In this document: piece after piece, positions 1 through 12,657 of the stretch
Position numbering within the stretch: the stretch's first letter is position 1
Layout: the number at the start of each line of letters is the position of its first letter
NCBI RefSeq assembly: GCF_036711975.1
Contig: NC_091973.1
Coordinates: 10,044,001 to 10,108,000, forward strand
DNA: 64,000 nucleotides
Source of the DNA: Onthophagus taurus
Taxonomy: Eukaryota; Arthropoda; Insecta; Coleoptera; Scarabaeidae
Direction: 5' to 3'
Position numbers and translations under genes: made by a program
The notes under the pieces: generated by a model
Told to the model about the DNA's origin: nothing
The model's input: the letters and a program-made list of their open reading frames with translations, nothing else
The model's database searches: none

Positions 1-3000
1 ATTTGTGATATTCAGGAGCCAAATGTCATATTGGAGCATGTTGGAGATAAAAAGAAAATGTGCCCAAAACGTGATATTATTACGTTATACGCCGTTCGGA
101 GCCATGTTTGAACTTTCTATCACTGTTGGTTCCGATAATTCTGCTGACCATATTTGTGATATTCAGGAGCCAAATGTCATATTGGAGCATGTTGGAGATA
201 AAAAACAAAATGTGCCCAAAACGTGATATTATGACGTTATACGCCGTTCTGAGCCATGTTTAAACTTTCTATCACTTTTGGTTCCGATAATTCTGCTGAC
301 CATATTTGTGATATTCAGGCGCCAAATGTCATATTGGAGCATGTTGGAGATAAAAAACAAAATGTGCCCAAAACGTGATATTATGACGTTATACGCCGTT
401 CTGAGCCATGTTTGAACTTTCTATCACTTTTGGTTCCGATAATTCTGCTGTCCATATTTGTGATATTCAGGCGCCAAATGTCATATTGGAGCATGTTGGA
501 GATAAAAAACAAAATGTGCCCAAAACGTGATATTATGACGTTATACGCCGTTCTCAGCCATGTTTGAACTTTCTATCACTGTTGGTTCCGATAATTCTGC
601 TGACCATATTTGTGATATTCAGGAGCCAAATGTCATATTGGAGCATGTTGGAGATAAAAAACAAAATGTGCCCAAAACGTGATATTATGACGTTATACGC
701 CGTTCTGAGTCATGTTTGAACTTTCTATCACTTTTGGTTCCGATAATTCTGCTGACCATATTTGTGATATTCAGGCGCCAAATGACATGTTGGAGCATGT
801 TGGAGATAAAAACAAAATGTGCCCAAAACGTGATATTATGACGCCATTCTGAGTCATGTTTGAACTTTCTATCACTTTTGGTTCCGATAATTCTGCTGAC
901 CATATTTGTGATATTCAGGCGCCAAATGACATGTTGGAGCATGTTGGGGATAAAAAACAAAATGTGCCCAAAACGTGATATTATGACGTTATACGCCGTT
1001 CTGAGCCATATTTGAACTTTCTATCACTTTTGGTTCCGATAATTCTGTTGACCATATTTGTGTTAATCAGGCGCCAAATGACATGTTGGAGCATGTTGGA
1101 GATAGAAAACAAAATGTGTCCAAAACGTGATATTATGACGTTATACGCCGTTCTGAGCCATGTTTGAACTTTCTATCACTGTTGGTTCCGATAATTCTGC
1201 TGACCATATTTGTGATATTCAGGAGCCAAATGTCATATTGGAGCATGTTGGAGATAAAAAACAAAATGTGCCCAAAACGTGATATTATGACGTTATACGC
1301 CGTTCTGAGCCATGTTTAAACTTTCTATCACTTTTGGTTCCGATAATTCTGCTGACCATATTTGTGATATTCAGGCGCCAAATGTCATATTGGAGCATGT
1401 TGGAGATAAAAAACAAAATGTGCCCAAAACGTGATATTATGACGTTATACGCCGTTCTGAGTCATGTTTGAACTTTCTATCACTTTTGGTTCCGATAATT
1501 CTGCTGACCATATTTGTGATATTCAGGCGCCAAATGACATGTTGGAGCATGTTGGAGATAAAAACAAAATGTGCCCAAAACGTGATATTATGACGTTGTA
1601 CGCCATTCTGAGTCATGTTTGAACTTTCTATCACTTTTGGTTCCGATAATTCTGCTGACCATATTTGTGATATTCAGGCGCCAAATGACATGTTGGAGCA
1701 TGTTGGGGATAAAAAACAAAATGTGCCCAAAACGTGATATTATGACGTTATACGCCGTTCTGAGCCATATTTGAACTTTCTATCACTTTTGGTTCCGATA
1801 ATTCTGTTGACCATATTTGTGTTATTCAGGCGCCAAATGACATGTTGGAGCATGTTGGAGATAGAAAACAAAATGTGTCCAAAACGTGATATTATGACGT
1901 TATACGCCGTTCTGAGCCATGTTTGAACTTTCTATCACTTTTGGTTCCGATAATTCTGTTGACCATATTTGTGATATTCAGGCGCCAAATGACATGTTGG
2001 AGCAAGTTGGAGATAAAAAACAAAATGTGCCCAAAACGTGATATTATGACGTTATACGCCGTTCTGAGCCATGTTTGAACTTTTTATCACTTTTGGTTCC
2101 GATAATTCTGCTGACCATATTTGTGATATACAGGCGCCAAATGACATGTTGGAGCATGTTGGAGATAAAAAACAAAATGTGCCCAAAACGTGATATTATG
2201 ACGTTATACGCCGTTCTGAGCCATGTTTGAACTTTCTATCACTTTTAGTTCCGATAATTCTGTCTACCATATTTGTGATATTCAGGGGCCAAATGTCATA
2301 TTGGAGCATGTTGGAGATAAAAAGCAAAATGTGCCTAAAACGTGATATTATGACGTTATACGCCGTTCTGAGCCATGTTTGAACTTTCTATCACTTTTGG
2401 TTCCGATAATTCTGCTGACCATATTTGTGATATTCAGGCGCCAAATGACATGTTGGAGCATGTTGGAGATAAAAAACAAAATGTGCCCAAAACGTGATAT
2501 TATGACGTTATACGCCGTTCTGAGCCATGTTTAAACTTTCTATCACTTTTGGTTCCGATAATTCTGCTGACCATATTTGTGATATTCAGGCGCCAAATGT
2601 CATATTGGAGCATGTTGGAGATAAAAAACAAAACGTGATATTATGACGTTATACGCCGTTCTCAGCCATGTTTGAACTTTCTATCACTGTTGGTTCCGAT
2701 AATTCTGCTGACCATATTTGTGATATTCAGGAGCCAAATGTCATATTGGAGCATGTTGGAGACAAAAAACAAAATGTGCCCAAAACGTGATATTATGACG
2801 TTATACGCCGTTCTAGGCCATGTTTGAACTTTCTATCACTTTTAGTTCCGATAATTCTGTCTACCATATTTGTGATATTCAGGGGCCAAATGTCATATTG
2901 GAGCATGTTGGAGATAAAAAGCAAAATGTGCCTAAAACGTGATATTATGACGTTATACGCCGTTCTGAGCCATGTTTGAACTTTCTATCACTTTTGGTTC

Positions 3001-4719
3001 CGATAATTCTGCTGACCATATTTGTGATATTCAGGCGCCAAATGACATGTTGGAGCATGTTGGAGGTAAAAAACAAAATGTGCCCAAAACGTGATATTAT
3101 GACGTTATACGCCGTTCTAGGCCATGTTTGAACTTTCTATCACTTTTGGTTCCGATAATTCTGTTGACCATATTTGTGATATTCAGGCGCCAAATGACAT
3201 GTTGGAGCAAGTTGGAGATAAAAAACAAAATGTTCCCAAAACGTGATATTATGACGTTATACGCCGTTCTGAGCCATGTTTGAACTTTCTATCACTTTTG
3301 GTTCCGATAATTCTGCTGACCATATTTGTGATATTCAGGCGCCAAATGACATGTTGGAGCATGTTGGAGTTAAAAAACAAAATGTGCCCAAAACGTGATA
3401 TTATGACGTTATACGCCGTTCGGAGCCATGTTTGAACTTTCTATCACTTTTGGATCCGATAATTCTGTCGACCATATATGTGATATTCAGGGGACAGATG
3501 TCATATTGGAGCATGTTGGAGATAAAAAACAAAATGTGCCCAAAACGTGATATTATGACGTTATACGCCGTTCTGAGCCATATTTGAACTTTCTATCACT
3601 TTTGTTTCCGATAATTCTGCTGACCATATTTGTGATATTCATGCGCCAAATGTCATATTGGAGCATGTTGGAGATAAAAACCAAAATGTGCCCAAAACGT
3701 GATATTATGACGTTATATGCCGTTCTGAGTCATGTTTGAACTTTCTATCACTTTTGTTTCCGATAATTCTGTCGACCATATATGTGATATTCAGGCGCTA
3801 AATGACATGTTGAGCAATCGAGATAAAAAACAAAATATGTCCAAAACGTGATATTATGACGTTATACGCCGTTCTGACCCATGTTTGAACTTTCTATCAC
3901 TTTTGGTTCCGATAATTCTGTTGACCATATTTGTGTTATTCAGGCGCCAAATGACATGTTGGAGCATGTTGGAGATAAAAAACAAAATGTGTCCAAAACG
4001 TGATATTATGACGTTATACGCCGTTCTGAGCCATGTTTGAACTTTCTATCTCTTTTGGTTCCGATAATTCTGCTGACCATATTTGTGATATTCAGGCGCC
4101 AAATCACTTGTTGGAGCATGTTGGAGATAAAAAACAAAATGTGCCCTAAACGTGATATTATGACGTTATACGCCGTTCTGAGCCATGTTTGAACTTTCTA
4201 TCACTTTTGGTTCCGATAATTCTGTCGACCATATATGTGATATTCAGGCGCCAAATGTCATATTGGAGCATGTTGGAGATAAAAAACAACATGTGCCCAA
4301 AACGTGATATTATGACGTTATACGCCGTTCTGAGCCATGTTTGAACTTTCTATCACTTTTGGTTCCGATAATTCTGCCGACCATATTTGTGATATTCAGG
4401 GGCCAAATGTCATATTGGAGCAAGTTGGAGATAAAAAACAAAATGTGTCCAAAACGTGATATTATGACGTTATACGCCGTTCTGAGCCATGTTTGAACTT
4501 TCTATCACTTTTGGTTCCGATAATTCTGTCGACCATATATGTGATATTCAGGCGCTAAATGACATGTTGAGCAATCGAGATAAAAAACAAAATATGTCCA
4601 AAACGTGATATTATGACGTTATACGCCGTTCTGACCCATGTTTGAACTTTCTATCACTTTTGGTTCCGATAATTCTGTTGACCATATTTGTGTTATTCAG
4701 GCGCCAAATGACATGTTGG

Positions 4720-7700
4720 AGCATGTTGGAGATAGAAAACAAAATGTGCCCAAAACGTGATATTATGACGTTATACGCCGTTCTGAGCCATGTTTGAACT
4801 TTTTATCACTTTTGGTTCCGATAATTCTGCTGACCATATTTGTGATATACAGGCGCCAAATGACATGTTGGAGCATGTTGGAGATAAAAAACAAAATGTG
4901 CCCAAAACGTGATATTATGACGTTATACGCCGTTCTGAGCCATGTTTGAACTTTCTATCACTTTTAGTTCCGATAATTCTGTCTACCATATTTGTGATAT
5001 TCAGGGGCCAAATGTCATATTGGAGCATGTTGGAGATAAAAAGCAAAATGTGCCTAAAACGTGATATTATGACGTTATACGCCGTTCTGAGCCATGTTTG
5101 AACTTTCTATCACTTTTGGTTCCGATAATTCTGCTGACCATATTTGTGATATACAGGCGCCAAATGACATGTTGGAGCATGTTGGAGATAAAAAACAAAA
5201 TTTGCCCAAAACGTGATATTATGACGTTATACGCCGTTCTGAGCCATGTTTGAACTTTCTATCACTTTTGGTTCCGATAATTCTGCCGACCATATTTGTG
5301 ATATTCAGGGGCCAAATGTCATATTGGAGCAAGTTGGAGATAAAAAACAAAATGTGTCCAAAACGTGATATTATGACGTTATACGCCGTTCTAAGCCATG
5401 TTTGAACTTTCTATCACTTTTGGTTCCGATAATTCTGTCGACCATATATGTGATATTCAGGCGCCAAATGACATGTTGAGCAATCGAGATAAAAAACAAA
5501 ATGTGTCCAAAACGTGATATTATGACGTTATACGCCGTTCTGACCCATGTTTGAACTTTCTATCACTTTTGGTTCCGATAATTCTGTTGACCATATTTGT
5601 GTTATTCAGGCGCCAAATGACATGTTGGAGCATGTTGGAGATAGAAAACAAAATGTGTCCAAAACGTGATATTATGACGTTATACGCCGTTCTGAGCCAT
5701 GTTTGAACTTTCTATCACTTTTGGTTCCAATAATTCTGTTGACCATATTTGTGATATTCAGGCGCCAAATGACATGTTGGAGCAAGTTGGAGATAAAAAA
5801 CAAAATGTGCCCAAAACGTGATATTATGACGTTATACGCCGTTCTGAGCCATGTTTGAACTTTCTATCACTTTTAGTTCCGATAATTCTGTCTACCATAT
5901 TTGTGATATTCAGGGGCCAAATGTCATATTGGAGCATGTTGGAGATAAAAAGCAAAATGTGCCTAAAACGTGATATTATGACGTTATACGCCGTTCTGAG
6001 CCATGTTTGAACTTTCTATCACTTTTGGTTCCGATAATTCTGCTGACCATATTTGTGATATTCAGGCGCCAAATGACATGTTGGAGCATGTTGGAGATAA
6101 AAAACAAAATGTGCCCAAAACGTGATATTATGACGTTATACGCCGTTCTGAGTCATGTTTGAACTTTCTATCACTTTTGCTTCCGATAATTCTGCTGACC
6201 ATATTTGTGATATTCAGGCGCCAAATGTCATATTGGAGCATGTTGGAGATAAAAAACAAAATGTGCCCAAAACGTGATATTATGACGTTATACGCCGTTC
6301 TGAGCCATGTTTGAACTTTCTATCTCTTTTGGTTCCGATAATTCTGTTGACCATATTTGTGTTATTCAGGCGCCAAATGACATGTTGGAGCATGTTGGAG
6401 ATAGAAAACAAAATGTGCCCAAAACGTGATATTATGACGTTATACGCCGTTCTGAGCCATGTTTGAACTTTCTATCACTTTTGGTTCCGATAATTCTGTC
6501 GACCATATATGTGATATTCAGGCGCTAAATGACATGTTGAGCAATCGAGATAAAAAACAAAATATGTCCAAAACGTGATATTATGACGTTATACGCCGTT
6601 CTGACCCATGTTTGAACTTTCTATCACTTTTGGTTCCGATAATTCTGTTGACCACATTTGTGTTATTCAGGCGCCAAATGATATGTTGGAGCATGTTGGA
6701 GATAGAAAACAAAATGTGCCCAAAACGTGATATTATGACGTTATACGCCGTTCTGAGCCATGTTTGAACTTTTTATCACTTTTGGTTCCGATAATTCTGC
6801 TGACCATATTTGTGATATACAGGCGCCAAATGACATGTTGGAGCATGTTGGAGATAAAAAACAAAATGTGCCCAAAACGTGATATTATGACGTTATACGC
6901 CGTTCTCAGCCATGTTTGAACTTTCTATCACTGTTGGTTCCGATAATTCTGCTGACCATATTTGTGATATTCAGGAGCCAAATGTCATGTTGGAGCATGT
7001 TGGAGATAAAAAACAAAATGTGTCCAAAACGTGATATTATGACGTTATACGCCGTTCTGAGCCATGTTTGAACTTTCTATCTCTTTTGGTTCCGATAATT
7101 CTGCTGACCATATTTGTGATATTCAGGCGCCAAATGACATGTTGGAGCATGTTGGAGATAGAAAACAAAATGTGCCCAAAACGTGATATTATGACGTTAT
7201 ACGCCGTTCTGAGCCATGTTTGAACTTTTTATCACTTTTGGTTCCGATAATTCTGCTGACCATATTTGTGATATACAGGCGCCAAATGACATGTTGGAGC
7301 ATGTTGGAGATAAAAAACAAAATGTGCCCAAAACGTGATATTATGACGTTATACGCCGTTCTGAGCCATGTTTGAACTTTCTATCACTTTTAGTTCCGAT
7401 AATTCTGTCTACCATATTTGTGATATTCAGGGGCCAAATGTCATATTGGAGCATGTTGGAGATAAAAAGCAAAATGTGCCTAAAACGTGATATTATGACG
7501 TTATACGCCGTTCTGAGCCATGTTTGAACTTTCTATCACTTTTGGTTCCGATAATTCTGCTGACCATATTTGTGATATACAGGCGCCAAATGACATGTTG
7601 GAGCATGTTGGAGATAAAAAACAAAATTTGCCCAAAACGTGATATTATGACGTTATACGCCGTTCTGAGCCATGTTTGAACTTTCTATCACTTTTGGTTC

Positions 7701-10700
7701 CGATAATTCTGCCGACCATATTTGTGATATTCAGGGGCCAAATGTCATATTGGAGCAAGTTGGAGATAAAAAACAAAATGTGTCCAAAACGTGATATTAT
7801 GACGTTATACGCCGTTCTAAGCCATGTTTGAACTTTCTATCACTTTTGGTTCCGATAATTCTGTCGACCATATATGTGATATTCAGGCGCCAAATGACAT
7901 GTTGAGCAATCGAGATAAAAAACAAAATGTGTCCAAAACGTGATATTATGACGTTATACGCCGTTCTGACCCATGTTTGAACTTTCTATCACTTTTGGTT
8001 CCGATAATTCTGTTGACCATATTTGTGTTATTCAGGCGCCAAATGACATGTTGGAGCATGTTGGAGATAGAAAACAAAATGTGTCCAAAACGTGATATTA
8101 TGACGTTATACGCCGTTCTGAGCCATGTTTGAACTTTCTATCACTTTTGGTTCCAATAATTCTGTTGACCATATTTGTGATATTCAGGCGCCAAATGACA
8201 TGTTGGAGCAAGTTGGAGATAAAAAACAAAATGTGCCCAAAACGTGATATTATGACGTTATACGCCGTTCTGAGCCATGTTTGAACTTTCTATCACTTTT
8301 AGTTCCGATAATTCTGTCTACCATATTTGTGATATTCAGGGGCCAAATGTCATATTGGAGCATGTTGGAGATAAAAAGCAAAATGTGCCTAAAACGTGAT
8401 ATTATGACGTTATACGCCGTTCTGAGCCATGTTTGAACTTTCTATCACTTTTGGTTCCGATAATTCTGCTGACCATATTTGTGATATTCAGGCGCCAAAT
8501 GACATGTTGGAGCATGTTGGAGATAAAAAACAAAATGTGCCCAAAACGTGATATTATGACGTTATACGCCGTTCTGAGTCATGTTTGAACTTTCTATCAC
8601 TTTTGCTTCCGATAATTCTGCTGACCATATTTGTGATATTCAGGCGCCAAATGTCATATTGGAGCATGTTGGAGATAAAAAACAAAATGTGCCCAAAACG
8701 TGATATTATGACGTTATACGCCGTTCTGAGCCATGTTTGAACTTTCTATCACTTTTAGTTCCGATAATTCTGTTGACCATATTTGTGTTATTCAGGCGCC
8801 AAATGACATGTTGGAGCATGTTGGAGATAAAAAACAAAATGTGCCCAAAACGTGATATTATGACGTTATACGCCGTTCTGAGCCATGTTTGAACTTTCTA
8901 TCACTTTTGGTTCCGATAATTCTGCCGACCATATTTGTGATATTCAGGGGCCAAATGTCATATTGGAGCATGTTGGAGATAAAAAACAAAATGTGCCCAA
9001 AACGTGATATTATGACGTTATACGCCGTTCTGAGCCATGTTTGAACTTTCTATCATTTTTGGTTCCGATAATTCTGCTGACCATATTTGTGATATTCAGG
9101 CGTCAAATGTCATATTGGAGCATGTTGGAGATAAAAAACAAAATGTGCCCAAAACGTGATATTATGACGTTATACGTCGTTCTGAGCCATGTTTGAACTT
9201 TCTATCACTTTTCGTTCCGATAATTCTGTCGACCATATATGTGATATTCAGGCGCCAAATGACATGTTGAGCAAGTTGGAGATAAAAAACAAAATGTGTC
9301 CAAAACGTGATATTATGACGTTATACGCCGCTCTGAGCCATGTTTGAACTTTCTATCACTTTTGGTTCCGATAATTCTGCCGACCATATTTGTGTTATTC
9401 AGGCGCCAAATGACATGTTGGAGCAAGTTGGAGATAAAAAACAAAATGTGTCCAAAACGTGATATTATGACGTTATACGCCGTTCTGAGCCATGTTTGAA
9501 CTTTCTATCACTTTTGGTTCCGATAATTCTGTCGACCATATATGTGATATTCAGGCGCCAAATGACATGTTGAGCAATCGAGATAAAAAACAAAATATGT
9601 CCAAAACGTGATATTATGACGTTATACGCCGTTCTGAGCCATGTTTGAACTTTCTATCACTTTTGGTTCCGATAATTCTGCTGACCATATTTGTGATATA
9701 CAGGCGCCAAATGACATGTTGGAGCATGTTGGAGATAAAAAACAAAATGTGCCCAAAACGTGATATTATGACGTTATACGCCGTTCTGAGCCATGTTTGA
9801 ACTTTCTATCACTTTTGGTTCCGATAATTCTGCCGACCATATTTGTGATATTCAGGGGCCAAATGTCATATTGGAGCAAGTTGGAGATAAAAAACAAAAT
9901 GTGTCCAAAACGTGATATTATGACGTTATACGCCGTTCTAAGCCATGTTTGAACTTTCTATCACTTTTGGTTCCGATAATTCTGTCGACCATATATGTGA
10001 TATTCAGGCGCCAAATGACATGTTGAGCAATCGAGATAAAAAACAAAATGTGTCCAAAACGTGATATTATGACGTTATACGCCGTTCTGACCCATGTTTG
10101 AACTTTCTATCACTTTTGGTTCCGATAATTCTGTTGACCATATTTGTGTTATTCAGGCGCCAAATGACATGTTGGAGCATGTTGGAGATAGAAAACAAAA
10201 TGTGTCCAAAACGTGATATTATGACGTTATACGCCGTTCTGAGCCATGTTTGAACTTTCTATCACTTTTGGTTCCAATAATTCTGTTGACCATATTTGTG
10301 ATATTCAGGCGCCAAATGACATGTTGGAGCAAGTTGGAGATAAAAAACAAAATGTGCCCAAAACGTGATATTATGACGTTATACGCCGTTCTGAGCCATG
10401 TTTGAACTTTCTATCACTTTTAGTTCCGATAATTCTGTCTACCATATTTGTGATATTCAGGGGCCAAATGTCATATTGGAGCATGTTGGAGATAAAAAGC
10501 AAAATGTGCCTAAAACGTGATATTATGACGTTATACGCCGTTCTGAGCCATGTTTGAACTTTCTATCACTTTTGGTTCCGATAATTCTGCTGACCATATT
10601 TGTGATATTCAGGCGCCAAATGACATGTTGGAGCATGTTGGAGATAAAAAACAAAATGTGCCCAAAACGTGATATTATGACGTTATACGCCGTTCTGAGT

Positions 10701-11205
10701 CATGTTTGAACTTTCTATCACTTTTGCTTCCAATAATTCTGCTGACCATATTTGTGATATTCAGGCGCCAAATGTCATATTGGAGCATGTTGGAGATAAA
10801 AAACAAAATGTGCCCAAAACGTGATATTATGACGTTATACGCCGTTCTGAGCCATGTTTGAACTTTCTATCACTTTTAGTTCCGATAATTCTGTTGACCA
10901 TATTTGTGTTATTCAGGCGCCAAATGACATGTTGGAGCATGTTGGAGATAAAAAACAAAATGTGCCCAAAACGTGATATTATGACGTTATACGCCGTTCT
11001 GAGCCATGTTTGAACTTTCTATCACTTTTGGTTCCGATAATTCTGCCGACCATATTTGTGATATTCAGGGGCCAAATGTCATATTGGAGCATGTTGGAGA
11101 TAAAAAACAAAATGTGCCCAAAACGTGATATTATGACGTTATACGCCGTTCTGAGCCATGTTTGAACTTTCTATCATTTTTGGTTCCGATAATTCTGCTG
11201 ACCAT
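4720..11205. repeat. Higher-order repeat blocks in the left satellite array
   Basis: Diagnostic monomer variants recur in the same order. CTAAGCCATG occurs at 5391, 7817 and 9938, spacings of 2,426 and 2,121 bp (16 and 14 monomers minus small deletions). AATTTGCCC occurs at about 5200 and 7626, and CTTTTGCTTCC at about 6178, 8604 and 10730. The 2,121-bp offset holds up to the insertion point: 11171-11205 matches 9050-9084. Block edges are approximate. Confidence 0.8.
11200..11205. repeat. Left target-site duplication GACCAT
   Basis: GACCAT immediately precedes the AGTAGTAG terminus and is repeated at 29127-29132 immediately after CTACTACT. Six bases is the known Polinton duplication length. 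Removing the element and one copy restores an ordinary satellite monomer. Confidence 0.93.
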
Positions 11206-11219
11206 AGTAGTAGATAAAA

Positions 11220-11334
11220 GCCGATTCTAGAACCTCCTCTCAGAACCTCAGGTCAAGGTCAAGGCCAAGGTCACGTTGAGTGACCATGACCTTGACCTTG
11301 CCCTGAGGTTCTGGGAGGAGGTTCCAGAATCGGC
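11220..11334. repeat. Terminal hairpin palindrome inside the left TIR
   Basis: Arms 11220-11274 and 11280-11334 are 55 bp each, separated by GTTGA, and pair at about 50 of 55 positions. It begins GCCGATTCT and ends AGAATCGGC. The mirror copy is at 28998-29112. It may be a structured replication terminus or a protein-binding site; function not shown. Confidence 0.85.
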
Positions 11335-11592
11335 TATTGCAAAGGGGGTCGTTGACCAGTAACCTAGACCTAAACAATGACCTTTACTTTGAGCTCACCT
11401 CAGGTCAAGATCACGTTTAGTGACCATGACCTTGATCAGTAACCTTGACCTGAACAATGACCTTTACTTTGACCTCAACGGAGACCTTGAAGTCAACCTT
11501 AATTGTGACCATGACATTGACCTTGTACGTGACCTGAAATGAAGGTTACACGACATGAGTTCATTGAAAACCCCACTTCGGAGGAGGTATGC

Positions 11593-11626
11593 TTTAAATA
11601 GCAGATAGAAAATCGTGTTCAACAGT
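11593..11626 (+). promoter_or_regulatory. Inward TATA/initiator promoter in left TIR
   Basis: TTTAAATA at 11593-11600 is followed by CAGT whose A (11624) lies 31 bases after the first T, the spacing expected for TATA plus initiator. It would drive the gene starting at 11709. The identical mirror copy in the right TIR faces the polymerase gene. Confidence 0.6.
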
Positions 11627-11708
11627 ATTGAAGTAAGAGTGTTGTGAACATAAAGAAATTGAGGAACTTGTAGCTCCTATTTTAAGCAGTTTACATCGCT
11701 TAAATATA

Positions 11709-12107
11709 ATGGCATCGAGAAATCCAATTAAAGTCATCGATATGCAAGGGTTTACTTTATCTTCGGGATTTCGAGTTAAAGAATTGGCTATCGGTGATGG
11801 TGAGTCGATTTCCCATTTCATATTTCAACCTGATATAAGTTATGAAAGACTCAATAAGCGAGAATGTCGACAAGTGCGTTGGGAGGAGAATAACTTACAC
11901 CATTTGCATTACGAGAATGGATATGTGCCCTATAATCAACTGAAAGACATTCTGGAACAGCATACATGCGGAGTGGAGGTGGTGTTTGTAAAGGGATCTC
12001 AAAAAGAAAAGGTATTGAGAGACCTATTATCATCGGTAAAGCCAGTGATTATTAATTTACAAGATAATATATATTGCCCTTTGCTTTCGTTGAGTCAAAA
12101 TTCTTGA
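11709..12107 (+). CDS. Unknown Polinton protein, DxQGF/VKG family, short form (132 aa)
   Basis: ATG at 11709 is the first in-frame start after the TIR promoter. The product has a DMQGF motif near residues 11-15, a following KEL, an H-F-x-P segment, paired histidines near the middle and a VFVKG-x-x-K segment near residue 95. These align in order with the protein at 17728-18207, so the two are paralogues. This copy stops earlier and lacks the C-terminal C-x-x-H/CA-x-x-NV region of the other. The hydrophobic-Asp start and spacing loosely recall RNase-H-like exonucleases, but I cannot assign an activity. It sits alone behind the left TIR promoter; an AATAAA follows at 12211. Confidence 0.75.
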   Translation: MASRNPIKVIDMQGFTLSSGFRVKELAIGDGESISHFIFQPDISYERLNKRECRQVRWEENNLHHLHYENGYVPYNQLKDILEQHTCGVEVVFVKGSQKEKVLRDLLSSVKPVIINLQDNIYCPLLSLSQNS

Positions 12108-12503
12108 GCATATCATTATAAATCGGAAAGCAGTTGTGCAATTGAAAATGTTAAATTAATTTTAAAATTTTTAAAAATGGATTTAGATTAGTGTTAAAAT
12201 TTAAAATTTAAATAAATTAATTTTTATTGTACTGACTTTTTTTTATTCAATTTAAATGTATCACATTCCTAATCCTAATATATAAAATGGAAAAGAAAAA
12301 CAACCGAATTAAATTTCATTTAATTTATTGAACTCGTCTTTAATAAATGATAAACAATTGCATATCTTTTTAACGTATTATTTATGGTGTCAACTCGACG
12401 CCCCCGAGTTAGCAGTTCATGATGTTTTTTTTTTTGGTGTACTCAAGTCGAGTGATGACTCTTCTCGGGTGCTCCCGGAGGAGTGGAGCATGACCGGGTT
12501 GGA
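12108..12503. other. Non-coding spacer with a GC-rich patch
   Basis: After the first gene there is about 200 bp of A/T-rich sequence with AATAAA at 12211-12216. A compositionally different patch at about 12390-12502 follows, containing a T-run and a C/G-rich stretch ending CATGACCGGGTTGG. No convincing gene. The patch may be a remnant of an unrelated insertion. Confidence 0.5.
12211..12216 (+). terminator. Polyadenylation signal AATAAA
   Basis: It lies about 100 bp after the stop at 12107 in A/T-rich sequence with a T-rich stretch just downstream. Likely 3' end signal of the first gene. Confidence 0.5.
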
Positions 12504-12636
12504 TTTACTTTGAGCTCACCTCAGGTCAAGATCACGTTGAGTGACTATGACATTGATCAGTAACCTTGACCTGAACAATGACCTTTACTTTGACCTCAAC
12601 GGAGAACTTGAAGTCAACCTTAATTGTGACCGTGAC
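12504..12636 (+). repeat. Internal duplicate of part of the TIR
   Basis: 133 bp corresponding to 11383-11515 of the left TIR, same orientation, with scattered substitutions (for example GAGTGACTATGACATT against TAGTGACCATGACCTT). It carries the GGTCA-rich stretch but not the terminal hairpin. More diverged than the two TIRs are from each other, so it is an older duplication. It lies just upstream of the promoter of the next gene. Confidence 0.88.
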
Positions 12637-12657
12637 GTCCCCACCTAAAATGATGTG

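Larger units (their letters stand above)
1..11205. repeat. 152-bp satellite array, left of the Polinton
   Basis: Head-to-tail monomers of 152 bp, about 74 copies, running uninterrupted from the window edge to the element. The period was measured from successive CAGG landmarks (316 and 468) and from ORF-like landmarks spaced in multiples of 152. Each monomer contains the dyad AACGTGATATTATGACGTT. Variant monomers carry recurring small indels: GTTGAGCAATCGAGAT is 3 bp shorter, and some lack one A in the A-run. No gene is supported here; the short ORFs are chance readings of the repeat. The array is typical of pericentromeric or other heterochromatin, which is an inference. Confidence 0.97.
11206..11651 (+). 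repeat. Left terminal inverted repeat (446 bp)
   Basis: The reverse complement matches 28681-29126 base for base apart from one difference seen (right arm AAACTCAGG against AACCTCAGG). Identity stops abruptly after GTGAACAT. It contains a terminal hairpin (11220-11334), many GGTCA/TGACC motifs, and an inward TATA promoter at its inner end. Confidence 0.97.

Noticed and set aside
1..11205. Tandem repeats as a CRISPR array
   Set aside because: Units are contiguous 152-bp monomers with no unique spacers, and the context is eukaryotic.
11205..11206. 8-bp target duplication TGACCATA
   Set aside because: Moving one base at each side into the TIR gives the AG...CT termini and the 6-bp GACCAT duplication typical of Polintons; the longer match is partly shared end bases.
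12328..12513. 61-codon frame in the spacer
   Set aside because: No ATG start, spans the composition change and a T-run, ends in the TIR fragment; no coding character.
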